Assembly: GCF_945952055.1 (NCBI RefSeq)
Contig: NZ_CAMFHB010000032.1
Coordinates: 1-64,000, forward strand
Source of the DNA: an uncultured Alsobacter sp.
GTDB taxonomy: Bacteria; Pseudomonadota; Alphaproteobacteria; Rhizobiales; Beijerinckiaceae
Reading direction: 5' to 3'
DNA length: 64,000 bases
Below the pieces are notes generated by a model. The model was not told where the DNA came from. It searched no databases and saw nothing but the letters and a program-made list of their open reading frames with translations. Shown here piece by piece: positions 1 through 9,516 of the stretch; position 1 is the first letter of the stretch, and the number at the start of each line of letters is the position of its first letter. The position numbers were made by a program, and so were the translations under genes.

Positions 1-54
1 AAGACTGTCAGGGATGTCCCCGAACATGTGTCAGGGATGTCTCCGGTATTTACA
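1..54. mobile_element. possible remnant or terminus of an IS481-like insertion sequence
   Basis: Direct repeat TGTCAGGGATGTC at about 6-18 and 29-41, in a context (TGTCAGGGATGTCTCCGGTATTTACAC) resembling IS481-type ends. No transposase in the window. Confidence 0.3.
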
Positions 55-116
55 CTTGGCCCGGGGACCCACGACTTTGCCGGAGGCATTCTCAAGTCGT
101 GGGTGGCCGGGCCAAG
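55..116. repeat. long nested intergenic palindrome
   Basis: CTTGGCCCGGGGACCCACGACTT / AAGTCGTGGGTGGCCGGGCCAAG form a stem of about 23 bp with 2 mismatches and a 16-nt loop. The right arm plus flank (CCGGGCCAAGCCCGG) is itself palindromic. Confidence 0.75.
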
Positions 117-227
117 CCCGGCCATGACGCGGAGAGAGTGAGGCAAGCTGGACAGCCGAATGATTCCCACCCTCTCAGCATGAGGGAGATGGGGGCTTGA
201 AGGATGCCGAGCCCGATCTGGCCTGTC

Positions 228-677
228 TCACCCCTTCTTGGCGTCCAGAAGGGCCGCGATGCGCTGGAGCGCCAGGCCGTAGCCCTGGATGCCGCAGCCG
301 ACGATCACCCCTTCCGCCCGCAGCGAGATGTAGGAGTGGTGACGGAAGCTCTCGCGCTTGTGCACGTTCGAGATGTGCACCTCCATGACGATGCCGTCGA
401 AGGCATTGAGCGCGTCGAGGATCGCCACCGAGGTGTGCGTGAAGGCGCCGGCGTTGATGACGATGCCGCCGGCGGTCTCGCGCGCCTCGTGGATCCAGTC
501 GATGAGCTCGTATTCACGGTTGGACTGGTGGTAGCGGATCTCGAGGCCGTGGGCTTTGGCCACCTTGCGGCAGTCGGCCTCGACGTCCTCCATCGTGTCA
601 TGTCCGTAGATGTGCGGCTGGCGCTTCCCCAGCAGGTTCAGGTTGGGGCCGTTGAGGACATAGACGAGGCGGCTCAT
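228..677 (-). CDS. aroQ: type II 3-dehydroquinate dehydratase
   Basis: [21 protein letters not shown]..., NPGAFTHTS-like [34 protein letters not shown]: canonical type II DHQase motifs. ATG at 677. Confidence 0.95.
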   Translation of the reverse strand: MSRLVYVLNGPNLNLLGKRQPHIYGHDTMEDVEADCRKVAKAHGLEIRYHQSNREYELIDWIHEARETAGGIVINAGAFTHTSVAILDALNAFDGIVMEVHISNVHKRESFRHHSYISLRAEGVIVGCGIQGYGLALQRIAALLDAKKG

Positions 678-919
678 CGCGATCTCCGGTGCACGGGCGG
701 GCTTGACGCAGGACGACACGGGCCCGCCGCGCTTCCAGGGAAATGCGCCGTGCCCTGAAGGTCTTGGTGGTCGCGCGCTTTCCAAAGAAAGCCGGGAGCC
801 ACCGTCTCGCGGCCTGCTCTAGCGCGTCCTTTGTCCGCGGTCGAGGGGACAGTCCCGTGGGCGGAACGTCCGGCGCGCCATGGTGGTTATCTCCCCGCAA
901 CGATGCGGGAGAACGCACA

Positions 920-2020
920 GTGACCCTGCGCCTCGCGACGCCTTCGGCCATCTCGCGGAGGACGGCCGTGGCGCGGCCGGCTCCTGGGGAGCGGCGGCGC
1001 CCCGCCGTGCGCCGGAGCGCCCCGATCCTCGGCGTGCTGCTGGCCATTCCCGTCCTGCTCACCGCCTGCCAGGACAAGCCCGCCGCCCTCGATCCACACT
1101 CACCCGAGGCCGAGCGGGTCGCCTCCCTGATCTGGACCTTCACGGGCCTCCTGGGCCTCATCTGGCTGGCGGTGGCGGTCGTGAGCGTCGTCGCCGTGTA
1201 CCGACGGCACGAGGGGCCGCGCGATCCGCTCGTGCTGGCCCCCGCGGGCGAGACCCGACGCACCGCGGTCGTCGGTGTCCTGGTGGCCGCCACCCTGCTC
1301 GTCGTGCTGGGCCTGACGGGCCTCAGCTACGCGGCGCAGGCGCGCCTCTTCTCCGCGCCGGAGGAGGGCCTTGTCATCAAGATCACCGGCCACCAGTGGT
1401 GGTGGGACGTCCAGTACGAGGGCGACAGCCCGTCCCGCGTGGTCCGGACGGCCAACGAGATCCACGTCCCGGTCGGCCGGCCGGTCCTGCTGAAGCTCGA
1501 GGCGAGCGACGTCATCCACAGCGCGTGGGTGCCGAGCCTGATGGGCAAGATCGACCTCATCCCCGGCCGCCAGAACGTGAAGCGCCTCGTCGTGGCGAAG
1601 GAGGGAACCTACGAGGGCCGCTGCGCCGAATTCTGCGGGCTGCAGCACGCCCACATGGGCATGCTGTTCGTGGCGCAGGCGCCCGAGGCGTTCGACCGAT
1701 GGCTCGTGGCGCAGCGTGCGCCGGCGGCCGCCCCCGACGCCCCGGATCGCCGGTCCGGCCATGACGCCTTCCTGGCGAAGCCCTGCGTGATGTGCCACGC
1801 GGTTCGCGGCACCCCGGCGCAGGGGCAACTCGGTCCCGACCTCACCCATCTCGCCAGCCGCCGGACGCTCGGCGCCGGCACCCTGCCCATGACGCGCGGC
1901 GCGCTCGCCGCCTGGGTCTCTGACCCCCACGGCGTGAAGCCCGGAGTCGCCATGCCGCCGACACCCCTGACCGGCCCGGAGCTCGACTCCATGGTCGCCT
2001 ACCTGGAGTCGCTGCTGTGA
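920..2020 (+). CDS. coxB: cytochrome c oxidase subunit II with fused C-terminal cytochrome c domain (caa3-type)
   Basis: Lipoprotein-like N-terminus (LLTAC), CuA motif CAEFCGLQHAHM, C-terminal CVMCH heme motif. GTG at 920 is the likely start within the longer ORF 743..2020. Confidence 0.92.
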   Translation: MTLRLATPSAISRRTAVARPAPGERRRPAVRRSAPILGVLLAIPVLLTACQDKPAALDPHSPEAERVASLIWTFTGLLGLIWLAVAVVSVVAVYRRHEGPRDPLVLAPAGETRRTAVVGVLVAATLLVVLGLTGLSYAAQARLFSAPEEGLVIKITGHQWWWDVQYEGDSPSRVVRTANEIHVPVGRPVLLKLEASDVIHSAWVPSLMGKIDLIPGRQNVKRLVVAKEGTYEGRCAEFCGLQHAHMGMLFVAQAPEAFDRWLVAQRAPAAAPDAPDRRSGHDAFLAKPCVMCHAVRGTPAQGQLGPDLTHLASRRTLGAGTLPMTRGALAAWVSDPHGVKPGVAMPPTPLTGPELDSMVAYLESLL

Positions 2021-3987
2021 GCGAGGCGGTCCATCCCGGCGCGTCCCCCGTGCCCGTCGAGCGGGCGGCGGCCCGCGAGGCGAGCGGCGAGACGCGAACC
2101 CAGCGCGACACCGACCTCCCGGACGCCGAGCTCGACCGCCGGCTCGCGCGAACCTGGGGGCGGCCCGCCGGCCTCGTGGGCTGGCTCTCGAGCGTCGACC
2201 ACAAGGAGGTCGGCTGGCGCTACTTCGTCACGGCGATGGTGTTCCTGGCGCTGGCCGGATCGGCGGCCATGGCGATGCGGGCGCAACTGGCGCGCCCGGA
2301 CGCCGGCCTGATCGGGCCGGATCTCTACAACCAGATCTTCACGATGCACGGCACGACGATGATGTTCCTGTTCGCCGTGCCGGTGATGCAGGCGTTCGGT
2401 GTCTACCTCGTGCCCCTGATGGTCGGCGCACGCTGCATCGCCTTTCCGCGCCTGGCGGCCTTCAGTTTCTGGGTCTACCTGTTCGGCGGGCTGATGCTCT
2501 GGATCGCGTTCCTGCTGAACGCCGCACCCGACGTCGGGTGGTTCGCCTACACGCCGCTCTCGGGACCGCAGTTCTCGCCGGGAAAACGGTCCGACATCTG
2601 GGCGCAGATGATCACCTTCACCGAGGTGTCCTCACTCGCCGTCGCGGTGTCGGTCATCGTCACGGTGTTCAAGCACCGCGCGCCCGGCATGACGCTCGAC
2701 CGCATTCCCCTGGCCGTGTGGGCGATGCTCGTCACGTCCTTCGTCGTGATCTTCGCCATGCCGGCCGTCATGCTGGCCTCGACGATGCTCATCCTCGACA
2801 GGCTGGTGAGCACCCAGTTCTTCAACCACGAGGCGGGCGGCGACCAGCTCCTGTGGCAGCACCTGTTCTGGTTCTTCGGCCATCCCGAGGTTTACATCAT
2901 CTTCCTGCCGGCCACCGGCTTCGTGTCGTCGATCGTCGTGGCCTTCGCGCAGAGGCCGGCCTTCGGCTACCTGCCGCTGGTGCTGGCTCTGGTCGCCACG
3001 GCGTTCCTGTCGTTCGGCCTGTGGGTCCACCACATGTTCGCCACCGGCCTCCCGCAGCTCGGCGCGAGTTTCTTCACGGCCTCCAGCATGCTCATCGCGG
3101 TGCCGAGCGGCATCCAGATCTTCTGCTGGATCGCGACGCTGTGGGGCCGGCGCCCGGCCATGGCCACCCCCATGCTCTTCGTGATGGGGTTCCTGGTGAT
3201 CTTCGTCATGGGCGGCATGACGGGGGTTATGGTGGCCTCCGTGCCGCTCGATCTGCAGGTGCATGACACCTACTTCGTGGTGGCGCACTTCCACTACGTC
3301 CTGATCGGTGGCGCGGTGTTCCCGCTCCTCGGCGCCTTCTACTTCTGGTACCCCAAGTTCACCGGCCGGATGATGAGCGAGCGCCTGGGCCGCTGGAATT
3401 TCTGGCTGGCCTTCGTGGGGTTCAACCTCACCTTCTTCGTCATGCACGTCCTGGGCCTGATGGGCATGCCCCGGCGCGTCTACACCTATCCGTCGGACAG
3501 CGGCTGGGGCCCGCTCAACATGGTCTCCAGCATCGGGTCCGTGATGCTGGCGGCGAGCTTCGGGCTGTTCTTCGTCAACGCGCTGTGGAGCCTGCGGCGC
3601 GGCGTGCGGGCGCCGTCCAATCCCTGGAACGCCGGCACGCTGGAATGGGCGCTTCCTTCGCCCCCGCCGGCCTACAACTTCGCCCGGATCCCGATCGTCA
3701 CCCACCATGAACCGCTCTGGAAGGAGCGCGAGAGCCTGCCCGTGGCGCACGGGCTGGCGGTCGACGAACGCGAGATCCTCGTCAGCACGCTCGTCGAGGC
3801 GCGGCCGGACCTGCGGGAGGTCGTGCCGGGCTCCTCCATCTGGCCGCTGATCTCGGCCATCGCGCTGTCGATCGCATTCGTCGCGTCCATTTTCAGCCCC
3901 TACGCCGCGCTGTGGGGCGGCGCCCTGGTGGGGGCCGCCCTGCTCGGCTGGTTCTGGCCCAAGTCGTCGCACGAGGACGAGGAATGA
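2017..3987 (+). CDS. ctaD: cytochrome c oxidase subunit I
   Basis: WFFGHPEVYI, HDTYFVVAHFHYVL and multiple TM segments typical of heme-copper oxidase subunit I. Overlaps coxB stop by 4 nt. Confidence 0.95.
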   Translation: MSEAVHPGASPVPVERAAAREASGETRTQRDTDLPDAELDRRLARTWGRPAGLVGWLSSVDHKEVGWRYFVTAMVFLALAGSAAMAMRAQLARPDAGLIGPDLYNQIFTMHGTTMMFLFAVPVMQAFGVYLVPLMVGARCIAFPRLAAFSFWVYLFGGLMLWIAFLLNAAPDVGWFAYTPLSGPQFSPGKRSDIWAQMITFTEVSSLAVAVSVIVTVFKHRAPGMTLDRIPLAVWAMLVTSFVVIFAMPAVMLASTMLILDRLVSTQFFNHEAGGDQLLWQHLFWFFGHPEVYIIFLPATGFVSSIVVAFAQRPAFGYLPLVLALVATAFLSFGLWVHHMFATGLPQLGASFFTASSMLIAVPSGIQIFCWIATLWGRRPAMATPMLFVMGFLVIFVMGGMTGVMVASVPLDLQVHDTYFVVAHFHYVLIGGAVFPLLGAFYFWYPKFTGRMMSERLGRWNFWLAFVGFNLTFFVMHVLGLMGMPRRVYTYPSDSGWGPLNMVSSIGSVMLAASFGLFFVNALWSLRRGVRAPSNPWNAGTLEWALPSPPPAYNFARIPIVTHHEPLWKERESLPVAHGLAVDEREILVSTLVEARPDLREVVPGSSIWPLISAIALSIAFVASIFSPYAALWGGALVGAALLGWFWPKSSHEDEE

Positions 3988-4583
3988 AGACGCGCCTGGC
4001 CGTCGACCTCTCTGGCCTGCCGCCGTTCGGCTTCGACAACCGAAGCCCGATCTGGTGGGGCACGCTCGGTTTCGTGGCCATCGAAGGCATGGGCTTCGTC
4101 CTGGCGGTCGGCCTGACCCTCTACCTCAAGCACGTCAATCCGCACTGGCCGATGGACGCCGCACCGCCGGATCTCCTGCCTGGAACGCTGCTCACCGGCG
4201 TGCTCCTGGCGAGCCTGTGGTTCAACCGCAGCGCGGACAAGGCGGCCCGCGACGGAGACCTCTCCGGCACGCGCCTGTGGCTGGTGGTCATGACCGTGGT
4301 CGGCCTGGCCACGATCGGCCTGCGCCTGTGGGAGTTCAACGCCCTGAACGTGCGCTGGGACCAGAATGCCTATGGCTCCTGCCAATGGCTGCTGCTCGGG
4401 CTGCATGCCACGCATCTGATCACGGACGTGGGCGACACCGCCGTCCTCACGGCCCTGATGTTCACCAAGCATGGCCGCGGCAAGCGCTACAGCGACGTCA
4501 GCGACAATGCCTTCTACTGGTCCTTCGTCGTGGCGGCCTGGATCCCGATCTACGGGCTCGTCTACTGGGTGCCGCGATGGTGA
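3984..4583 (+). CDS. cytochrome c oxidase subunit III family protein
   Basis: Position after subunit I; TM-rich sequence with LLGLHATHLITDVGDT and FYWSFVVAAWIPIYGLVYW. ATGA overlap. Confidence 0.88.
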   Translation: MKTRLAVDLSGLPPFGFDNRSPIWWGTLGFVAIEGMGFVLAVGLTLYLKHVNPHWPMDAAPPDLLPGTLLTGVLLASLWFNRSADKAARDGDLSGTRLWLVVMTVVGLATIGLRLWEFNALNVRWDQNAYGSCQWLLLGLHATHLITDVGDTAVLTALMFTKHGRGKRYSDVSDNAFYWSFVVAAWIPIYGLVYWVPRW

Positions 4584-4990
4584 AGGCGCCCCATCTCAGG
4601 CCCGACGAAGGGCTCGCCCGCAAGGAGGCCCGGCCGGCCGAACAGGGCCGGCGGCATCACCGCTTCGGCTGGGTCGGCCTGGGCGTCGGCGCCGCCGCCT
4701 GGGCGGCCAGCACGCAGGCCGGGCTGAGCCTCGTGCCCGTGGCCTGCGCCACCGCCACGCGCTGGCCGGCGCTCGCCTCCGCGCTGCTGGCGGCAGCGAC
4801 CCTCGCCGGCCTCGTCGGGTCGTGGGCGGTGCTGCGTCGTGCGGGCGGCCTCGCACGCTTCAGGCAGGGCCCGGACGGCCAGCCGGGGCTCTTCCTGGCG
4901 CTGCTCGGCCTGGGGGCAGGCGTTCTGTTCCTGCTGGCGATCCTGAGCCAACTGGGGGCCGGGCTCGTCCTGTCCGGGTGCGAGCGATGA
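4577..4990 (+). CDS. small membrane protein of cytochrome oxidase cluster
   Basis: About 137 aa, several TM segments, overlapping start/stop with neighbours. Confidence 0.65.
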   Translation: MVKAPHLRPDEGLARKEARPAEQGRRHHRFGWVGLGVGAAAWAASTQAGLSLVPVACATATRWPALASALLAAATLAGLVGSWAVLRRAGGLARFRQGPDGQPGLFLALLGLGAGVLFLLAILSQLGAGLVLSGCER

Positions 4991-5919
4991 GGGCCGTGGT
5001 CGTGGCCTGCGGTGTCTTGGCCGCTTGCACGGCCGCCATGGCCCATGGCGTGGGCGAGGGCACCGTCCATGCCCAGGGCAGCCACTGGTTCGACGATCCC
5101 GTGGCCACCGCTCTCGTGCTGCTGGCCGGCGCCGCCTATGCGGGGGGCACCCTGCGTCTGTGGCGCCGCGCCGGCGTCGGCCGGGGCGTGACGGTCGGGC
5201 AGGTCGTGCTGTTCGCCGCAGGATGGTCGATCCTGGCGCTCGCACTGCTCTCGCCTCTCGCCGCCCTGTCGGACCGCCTGTTCCTGGCCCACATGACCGA
5301 GCACGAACTCATCATGGCGGCCGCTCCGCCCTTCCTGGTGCTCGGGCGCCCCGTGCAGGCCATGCTGTGGAGCCTGCCGTCCGGCCTGCGCCGCACCGTC
5401 GGGCGCCTGGGACGCCCCGGCCCCGCGGCATCGGTGTGGGTCTTCGCCACGCGGCCCTCGATCGCGACGCTGCTGCACGGCGCCGCCCTCTGGCTCTGGC
5501 ACGTCCCGCAACTGTTCGACCGCGCTCTCGTCTCGCCCGCGTGGCATGCGGCGCAGCACATGGCTTTCTTCGTCACGGCCATCCTGTTCTGGCGCAGCCT
5601 CGCCGCGGGTTGGGAGAACCCGCGCCGGAACCCGGGCGCCGCCGGCGCAGGCGTCTTCTGGCTGTTCGTCACGAGCCTGCACATGGGCTTCCTCGCCATC
5701 CTGCTGACGCTCGCCCCGCAGGCCTGGTACGCCATGCCGGCGCAGGCGGCGGCGGCGTTCGGCCTCTCGCCCCTCGAGGATCAGCAACTCGGCGGATTGG
5801 TGATGGGCGTCCCCGCGGCACTTGTCTACGTGGCCGCGGCGCTCGGGCTCGCGGCGCGATGGATCACGGCATCGGGTGGCCGTGCGCGGAAGGTGACCGA
5901 TGCGCCGATCGGGGCATAG
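4987..5919 (+). CDS. cytochrome c oxidase assembly protein, CtaG (caa3 type) family
   Basis: HMTEHELIMAAAPPFLVLGRP and LWLWHVPQLFDRAL...HAAQHMAFF are typical of the caa3 CtaG family. Confidence 0.88.
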   Translation: MRAVVVACGVLAACTAAMAHGVGEGTVHAQGSHWFDDPVATALVLLAGAAYAGGTLRLWRRAGVGRGVTVGQVVLFAAGWSILALALLSPLAALSDRLFLAHMTEHELIMAAAPPFLVLGRPVQAMLWSLPSGLRRTVGRLGRPGPAASVWVFATRPSIATLLHGAALWLWHVPQLFDRALVSPAWHAAQHMAFFVTAILFWRSLAAGWENPRRNPGAAGAGVFWLFVTSLHMGFLAILLTLAPQAWYAMPAQAAAAFGLSPLEDQQLGGLVMGVPAALVYVAAALGLAARWITASGGRARKVTDAPIGA

Positions 5920-6466
5920 GACGAAGAGGTCCTGGGCGACCGTGGCCGGCCTGGCGGCGGTGGTCCTCGGCGCAGGGTGGTGGCTCTTGCGTCGACGTGG
6001 CCCGGCTGGGGCGCGGCCGCCCGAGCCGACGCCCGATGCCGTGCCCGGGACGACGTCGATCGCTCCGGGGCGCGCCGCGCCGATCGCGCTGGTCCTGCTC
6101 CTGCTCGCCCTCGCGGGCGCAGGCGGATGGGCCTGGCGAGCGTGGGCCGCGAGGCTGCAGGAGCGAGACCGCGTGATGGCCCTGACGGGCGGCAACCCGG
6201 ATCGGGCTCAGGTCGTCCTCCACGCCTTCGGCTGCGCGGCGTGCCACGCGATCGCGGGGGTCCCGGGCGCCGAGGGACGCCAGGGTCCGCTGCTCGAACG
6301 TGTCGCCCGCCGATCCTGGGTCGGTGGCGTCCTGCCCAACAGTCCGGACAGCCTGGTGCGCTTCATCGTCGACCCGCCTCGCTTCGTGCCCGGCTCCGCC
6401 ATGCCGAGGACCGGCATCGACGAAGCCCAGGCCCGCGACGTCGCGGCCTTCCTGCTGCTGCACTGA
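5900..6466 (+). CDS. membrane-anchored c-type cytochrome
   Basis: N-terminal TM segments, CAACH heme motif, distal Met in GSAMPRTGI. Confidence 0.8.
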   Translation: MRRSGHRTKRSWATVAGLAAVVLGAGWWLLRRRGPAGARPPEPTPDAVPGTTSIAPGRAAPIALVLLLLALAGAGGWAWRAWAARLQERDRVMALTGGNPDRAQVVLHAFGCAACHAIAGVPGAEGRQGPLLERVARRSWVGGVLPNSPDSLVRFIVDPPRFVPGSAMPRTGIDEAQARDVAAFLLLH

Positions 6467-6486
6467 GCCGGGCCGAACCGCGCCAG

Positions 6487-6711
6487 TCATTCGGTGACGT
6501 CCGTGCCGTTGCGTTCGCGGTGGCGACGGAAGGCGGTGATCGCCACCCGAAGCCGCTCGAAGCATTCGTCGACCGGCGTGCCCGCCGGTGCGTCCACCGG
6601 ATCCCAGGTCTCGCCGTTCGTCTGCGCGACCCAGATCTGCAAAGACAGTTCTTCCAGGGCCTCGACAAGATCTTCGGCCGGAGAAACATGTATTGTTCTT
6701 TGAACGGTCAT
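6487..6711 (-). CDS. small conserved protein, paralogue of 22620..22856
   Basis: MTVQRTIHVSPAEDLVEALEELSLQIW... shares SPAxxLVEALxELSLxI with the product at 22620. ATG at 6711. Confidence 0.7.
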   Translation of the reverse strand: MTVQRTIHVSPAEDLVEALEELSLQIWVAQTNGETWDPVDAPAGTPVDECFERLRVAITAFRRHRERNGTDVTE

Positions 6712-6819
6712 GGCCGCTCCCCTTTTGTTGATGGGAACAGCATGCCCGACGCAGGACAAGGTCAATGTTCCGAAACGCACACGGAGCGGCGCGAGCGGGA
6801 TCCAAGTCACTCTATTTTC

Positions 6820-6833
6820 GTGCGAATTCGCAC
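6820..6833. promoter_or_regulatory. perfect 14-bp palindrome GTGCGAATTCGCAC, candidate operator
   Basis: Perfect palindrome with an additional half-site GTGCGAA at 6849-6855, upstream of the 6711 start codon on the minus strand. Confidence 0.5.
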
Positions 6834-6908
6834 ACGTGTCCTACACTTGTGCGAAACGTCACAGAAGCGGGCGCAGATCAGCCACGGCAGCGGGGGCAGG
6901 ACGGGGCT

Positions 6909-7637
6909 TCAGGCCCCGCCGACTCGCTCGATCACCGGGTCGAGCATCCGGTATCCCGCCACGGCGAACTCCGTATCGGTCTCGGCGGTCTCGATGAGCC
7001 CCGTGACGCGCACCGGCGAGAACTGGCCGTCGCTGACGTCCATGCCGCGCGCCCCCGAGACGAAGACGATCTGGTTGGCCGGAGGCGGCGGCACGTGGCT
7101 GCATGCTCCCACATAGGGCACGAGCAGGAAGTCCGTCAGCACCCGGTCCTCGAACTGAAGTGCGAGCACGAACCCGGCCAGGCGCAGCACCTGTCCGTCG
7201 AGATCGGACCGGCTGCTGCCTCCGGGCGGTTGAAGCTCCCGGAGATTGCCGAGGCCGCCCAGCGTGTCGGAGCGCCGCCGACGCTGGCCGTCCGCTGATC
7301 GCGTTCCGCCGAGCCTGCGGACCAGTTCGCCGCGGTCGAGCCCGGGCTTGTCCGGCATCGCGCCGCCCGTCACGACCGTGACCTCGCCGTGCTGGATCAG
7401 GCCGGTCGGCGCCGACCCGTCGAGCCGCCGCACGCTGGGCCCGGCGCCCGAGTCCGGCATCAGGTCCGGCCAGGTCACGTCGCGCGCTCCGGCCGCCATG
7501 GCGTGGTTCCAGACCCTATGTCGCCCGGTGTCACCGGTCAGCCGGCCCAGCATCGCGCGACCGCCGGACGCGAAGGCGCCGGCAGAGCCCACCAGGGCCG
7601 CGACACCGGCCGCCCAGAGAACACCCCGACGGTTCAT
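6909..7637 (-). CDS. DUF3299 domain-containing exported protein
   Basis: N-terminal signal segment; C-terminal GQVLRLAGFVLALQFEDRVLTDFLLVPYVGACSHVPPPPANQIVFV is the DUF3299 signature. Confidence 0.85.
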   Translation of the reverse strand: MNRRGVLWAAGVAALVGSAGAFASGGRAMLGRLTGDTGRHRVWNHAMAAGARDVTWPDLMPDSGAGPSVRRLDGSAPTGLIQHGEVTVVTGGAMPDKPGLDRGELVRRLGGTRSADGQRRRRSDTLGGLGNLRELQPPGGSSRSDLDGQVLRLAGFVLALQFEDRVLTDFLLVPYVGACSHVPPPPANQIVFVSGARGMDVSDGQFSPVRVTGLIETAETDTEFAVAGYRMLDPVIERVGGA

Positions 7638-7793
7638 CGCGGTCCAGCCTTCCATGCTCGCGGGACGTCATCGCAACAGGTCACGACAGCGGGCGCAAGT
7701 CACGTTCATGCACGGTTCAGCCCATGCCGCACAGTGTCGCGGTCAGCGATCGTCACCATGCGCAAGAGCCTTCACCATGCGCAGGAGCCCCCG

Positions 7794-7910
7794 ATGGAGC
7801 GCAGCCACCGCGTCTTCGCCGTCGTCGCGGCCAACCTGGCCGCGTTGGGCCTGATCGTCGCGTTCGCCTACGCGCTGTCCCGGGCGGGCAGCCTGTTCGG
7901 CGCCGGCTGA
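7794..7910 (+). CDS. putative 38-aa single-TM peptide
   Basis: MERSHRVFAVVAANLAALGLIVAFAYALSRAGSLFGAG; short ORF with GGAG upstream; coding status unproven. Confidence 0.35.
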   Translation: MERSHRVFAVVAANLAALGLIVAFAYALSRAGSLFGAG

Positions 7911-7928
7911 GGCGACCGGCCGCGGCCC

Positions 7929-8663
7929 TCAGCCGCCCTTCGCCTTCCAGGCGAGGTATTCCGCCTCGGCGTCGGCGCGCAGGGGATAGTACTTGCGCAG
8001 GTCCCCGCCTTCCGACAGGCGAATGCGGGAGAACTCCTCCCACTCGGCATGCTTGCTGGCAACCTCGATCACCTTCTCGGCCATCGCCACAGGCACCACG
8101 ACGGCTCCGTCGTCGTCGGCGACGATGATGTCGCCGGGGCACACGAACGTGTTGCTGCAGGCCACGGGCACGTTCACGGCGAAGGGGAAGATGTTGGTCT
8201 GCGCATGGAAGTTGGGCGTGGTGCCCTTGATCCACAGGCCAACCCCGAGCTCCTTGGCCTTGCCCGCGTCGCGGATGCAGCCGTCGATCACCACCCCTTC
8301 GCCGCCGAGCCCGTGGAAGTAGGTGAGCATCATCTCGCCGAAGATGCCGCTGTCCATGTCGCCGCGCGCGTCGATGACGACCATGTCGCCTTTCCGCGCG
8401 TGGTAGAGCACGTGCCTGTGCAACTGCTTCTCGGGGTCGTCGTACTCGGCGGCGCCGAACATGTCCTCGCGCATTGGCATGAACTGCAGCGTGAGGGCCG
8501 GCCCCGCCGCGACCTTGCCGGGCGTGTAGGGACGCGGCCCGGTGATGGCCGCGTTGCGAATGCCCATGTTGCGCATCTCGCCGGAGATCGTGGCGGTGCC
8601 GATGGCGCGCAGCGCTTCGACGAGATGGCGGTCGGGTCGGATGATGTCGGGCGTGTGGGTCAT
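7929..8663 (-). CDS. RraA-like / dimethylmenaquinone methyltransferase-fold family protein
   Basis: GDMVVIDARGDMDSGIFGEMM...GVVIDGCIRDAGKAKELG...PGDIIVADDDGAVVVP are characteristic of the RraA-like family. Confidence 0.9.
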   Translation of the reverse strand: MTHTPDIIRPDRHLVEALRAIGTATISGEMRNMGIRNAAITGPRPYTPGKVAAGPALTLQFMPMREDMFGAAEYDDPEKQLHRHVLYHARKGDMVVIDARGDMDSGIFGEMMLTYFHGLGGEGVVIDGCIRDAGKAKELGVGLWIKGTTPNFHAQTNIFPFAVNVPVACSNTFVCPGDIIVADDDGAVVVPVAMAEKVIEVASKHAEWEEFSRIRLSEGGDLRKYYPLRADAEAEYLAWKAKGG

Positions 8664-8698
8664 GGCAAGTTCTCGATCGGCGGGATCAGGCAACCGGA

Positions 8699-9508
8699 TC
8701 AGTCGTCCCAGCGGGGCGCCTTGTCGGGGTTGATGCGGCGGAAGCCTCGGTCCAGCGTCCGGATGGACGCCTTCTCCGCGTCGGTGAGCGTCACCGAGCG
8801 GGCGGCGAAATTGGCCGCCAGGTTGGCCTTGCTGCTCGACGCCGGGATCACAATGTGCCCCTCCGCCATCAGGAAGGCGAGCGCGACCGCCGCGGCCGTG
8901 ACGCCATGGGTCTCGCCGATCCGTCCCAGCAGCGGGTCTCTGGCGCACTCGCCCTTGGCGATCGGCTGGTAGGCCGTGAGCGGCAGGCCCATCGAACGCG
9001 CGTGGGCGACGAGCCTGGGTGACTGGAGATAGGGATGCAGCTCCACCTGGTTGGTGGCGATGGCACCCTTCCCGAGAAGACGGTCTGTCCGCTCGAGGTG
9101 GTCGATGGTGAAGTTCGACACGCCGATCAGCCGCGCGAACCCGCGCTGCCGGGCCTCGGCGAGCGAGGTCATGTAGTCCTCGAAGGGGATCGCGTCGTTC
9201 TTGCTCGGCCAGTGGATCAGCAGCAGGTCGACGGGGCCGAGCCCGATCTGCTCCAGGCTGCGCTCCACGCTGGGCATGAACTGCGCCTTGTCCATGCGCT
9301 GGTCGCCCACCTTCGTCGTGACGAAGACCTCGTCGCGCTTCAGGCCGCTGCGCCGCACCGCCTCGCCGACCTGCCGCTCGGTGTCGTAGTTCTGGGCGGT
9401 GTCGAGGTGCCGGTAGCCGATCTCGAGCGCGTCGAGGATTGCCGCGGTTCCGGCATCGCCCGTCCGGCCGTAGGTGCCCAGGCCGAGCGGCGGAATGGTG
9501 TGAGTCAT
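8699..9508 (-). CDS. aldo/keto reductase
   Basis: LGLGTYGRTGDAG..., YRHLDTAQNYDTERQVGEAVRRSG, DLLLIHWPSK, RLIGVSNFT, NQVELHPYLQ. Confidence 0.92.
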   Translation of the reverse strand: MTHTIPPLGLGTYGRTGDAGTAAILDALEIGYRHLDTAQNYDTERQVGEAVRRSGLKRDEVFVTTKVGDQRMDKAQFMPSVERSLEQIGLGPVDLLLIHWPSKNDAIPFEDYMTSLAEARQRGFARLIGVSNFTIDHLERTDRLLGKGAIATNQVELHPYLQSPRLVAHARSMGLPLTAYQPIAKGECARDPLLGRIGETHGVTAAAVALAFLMAEGHIVIPASSSKANLAANFAARSVTLTDAEKASIRTLDRGFRRINPDKAPRWDD

Positions 9509-9516
9509 TGTCGATC

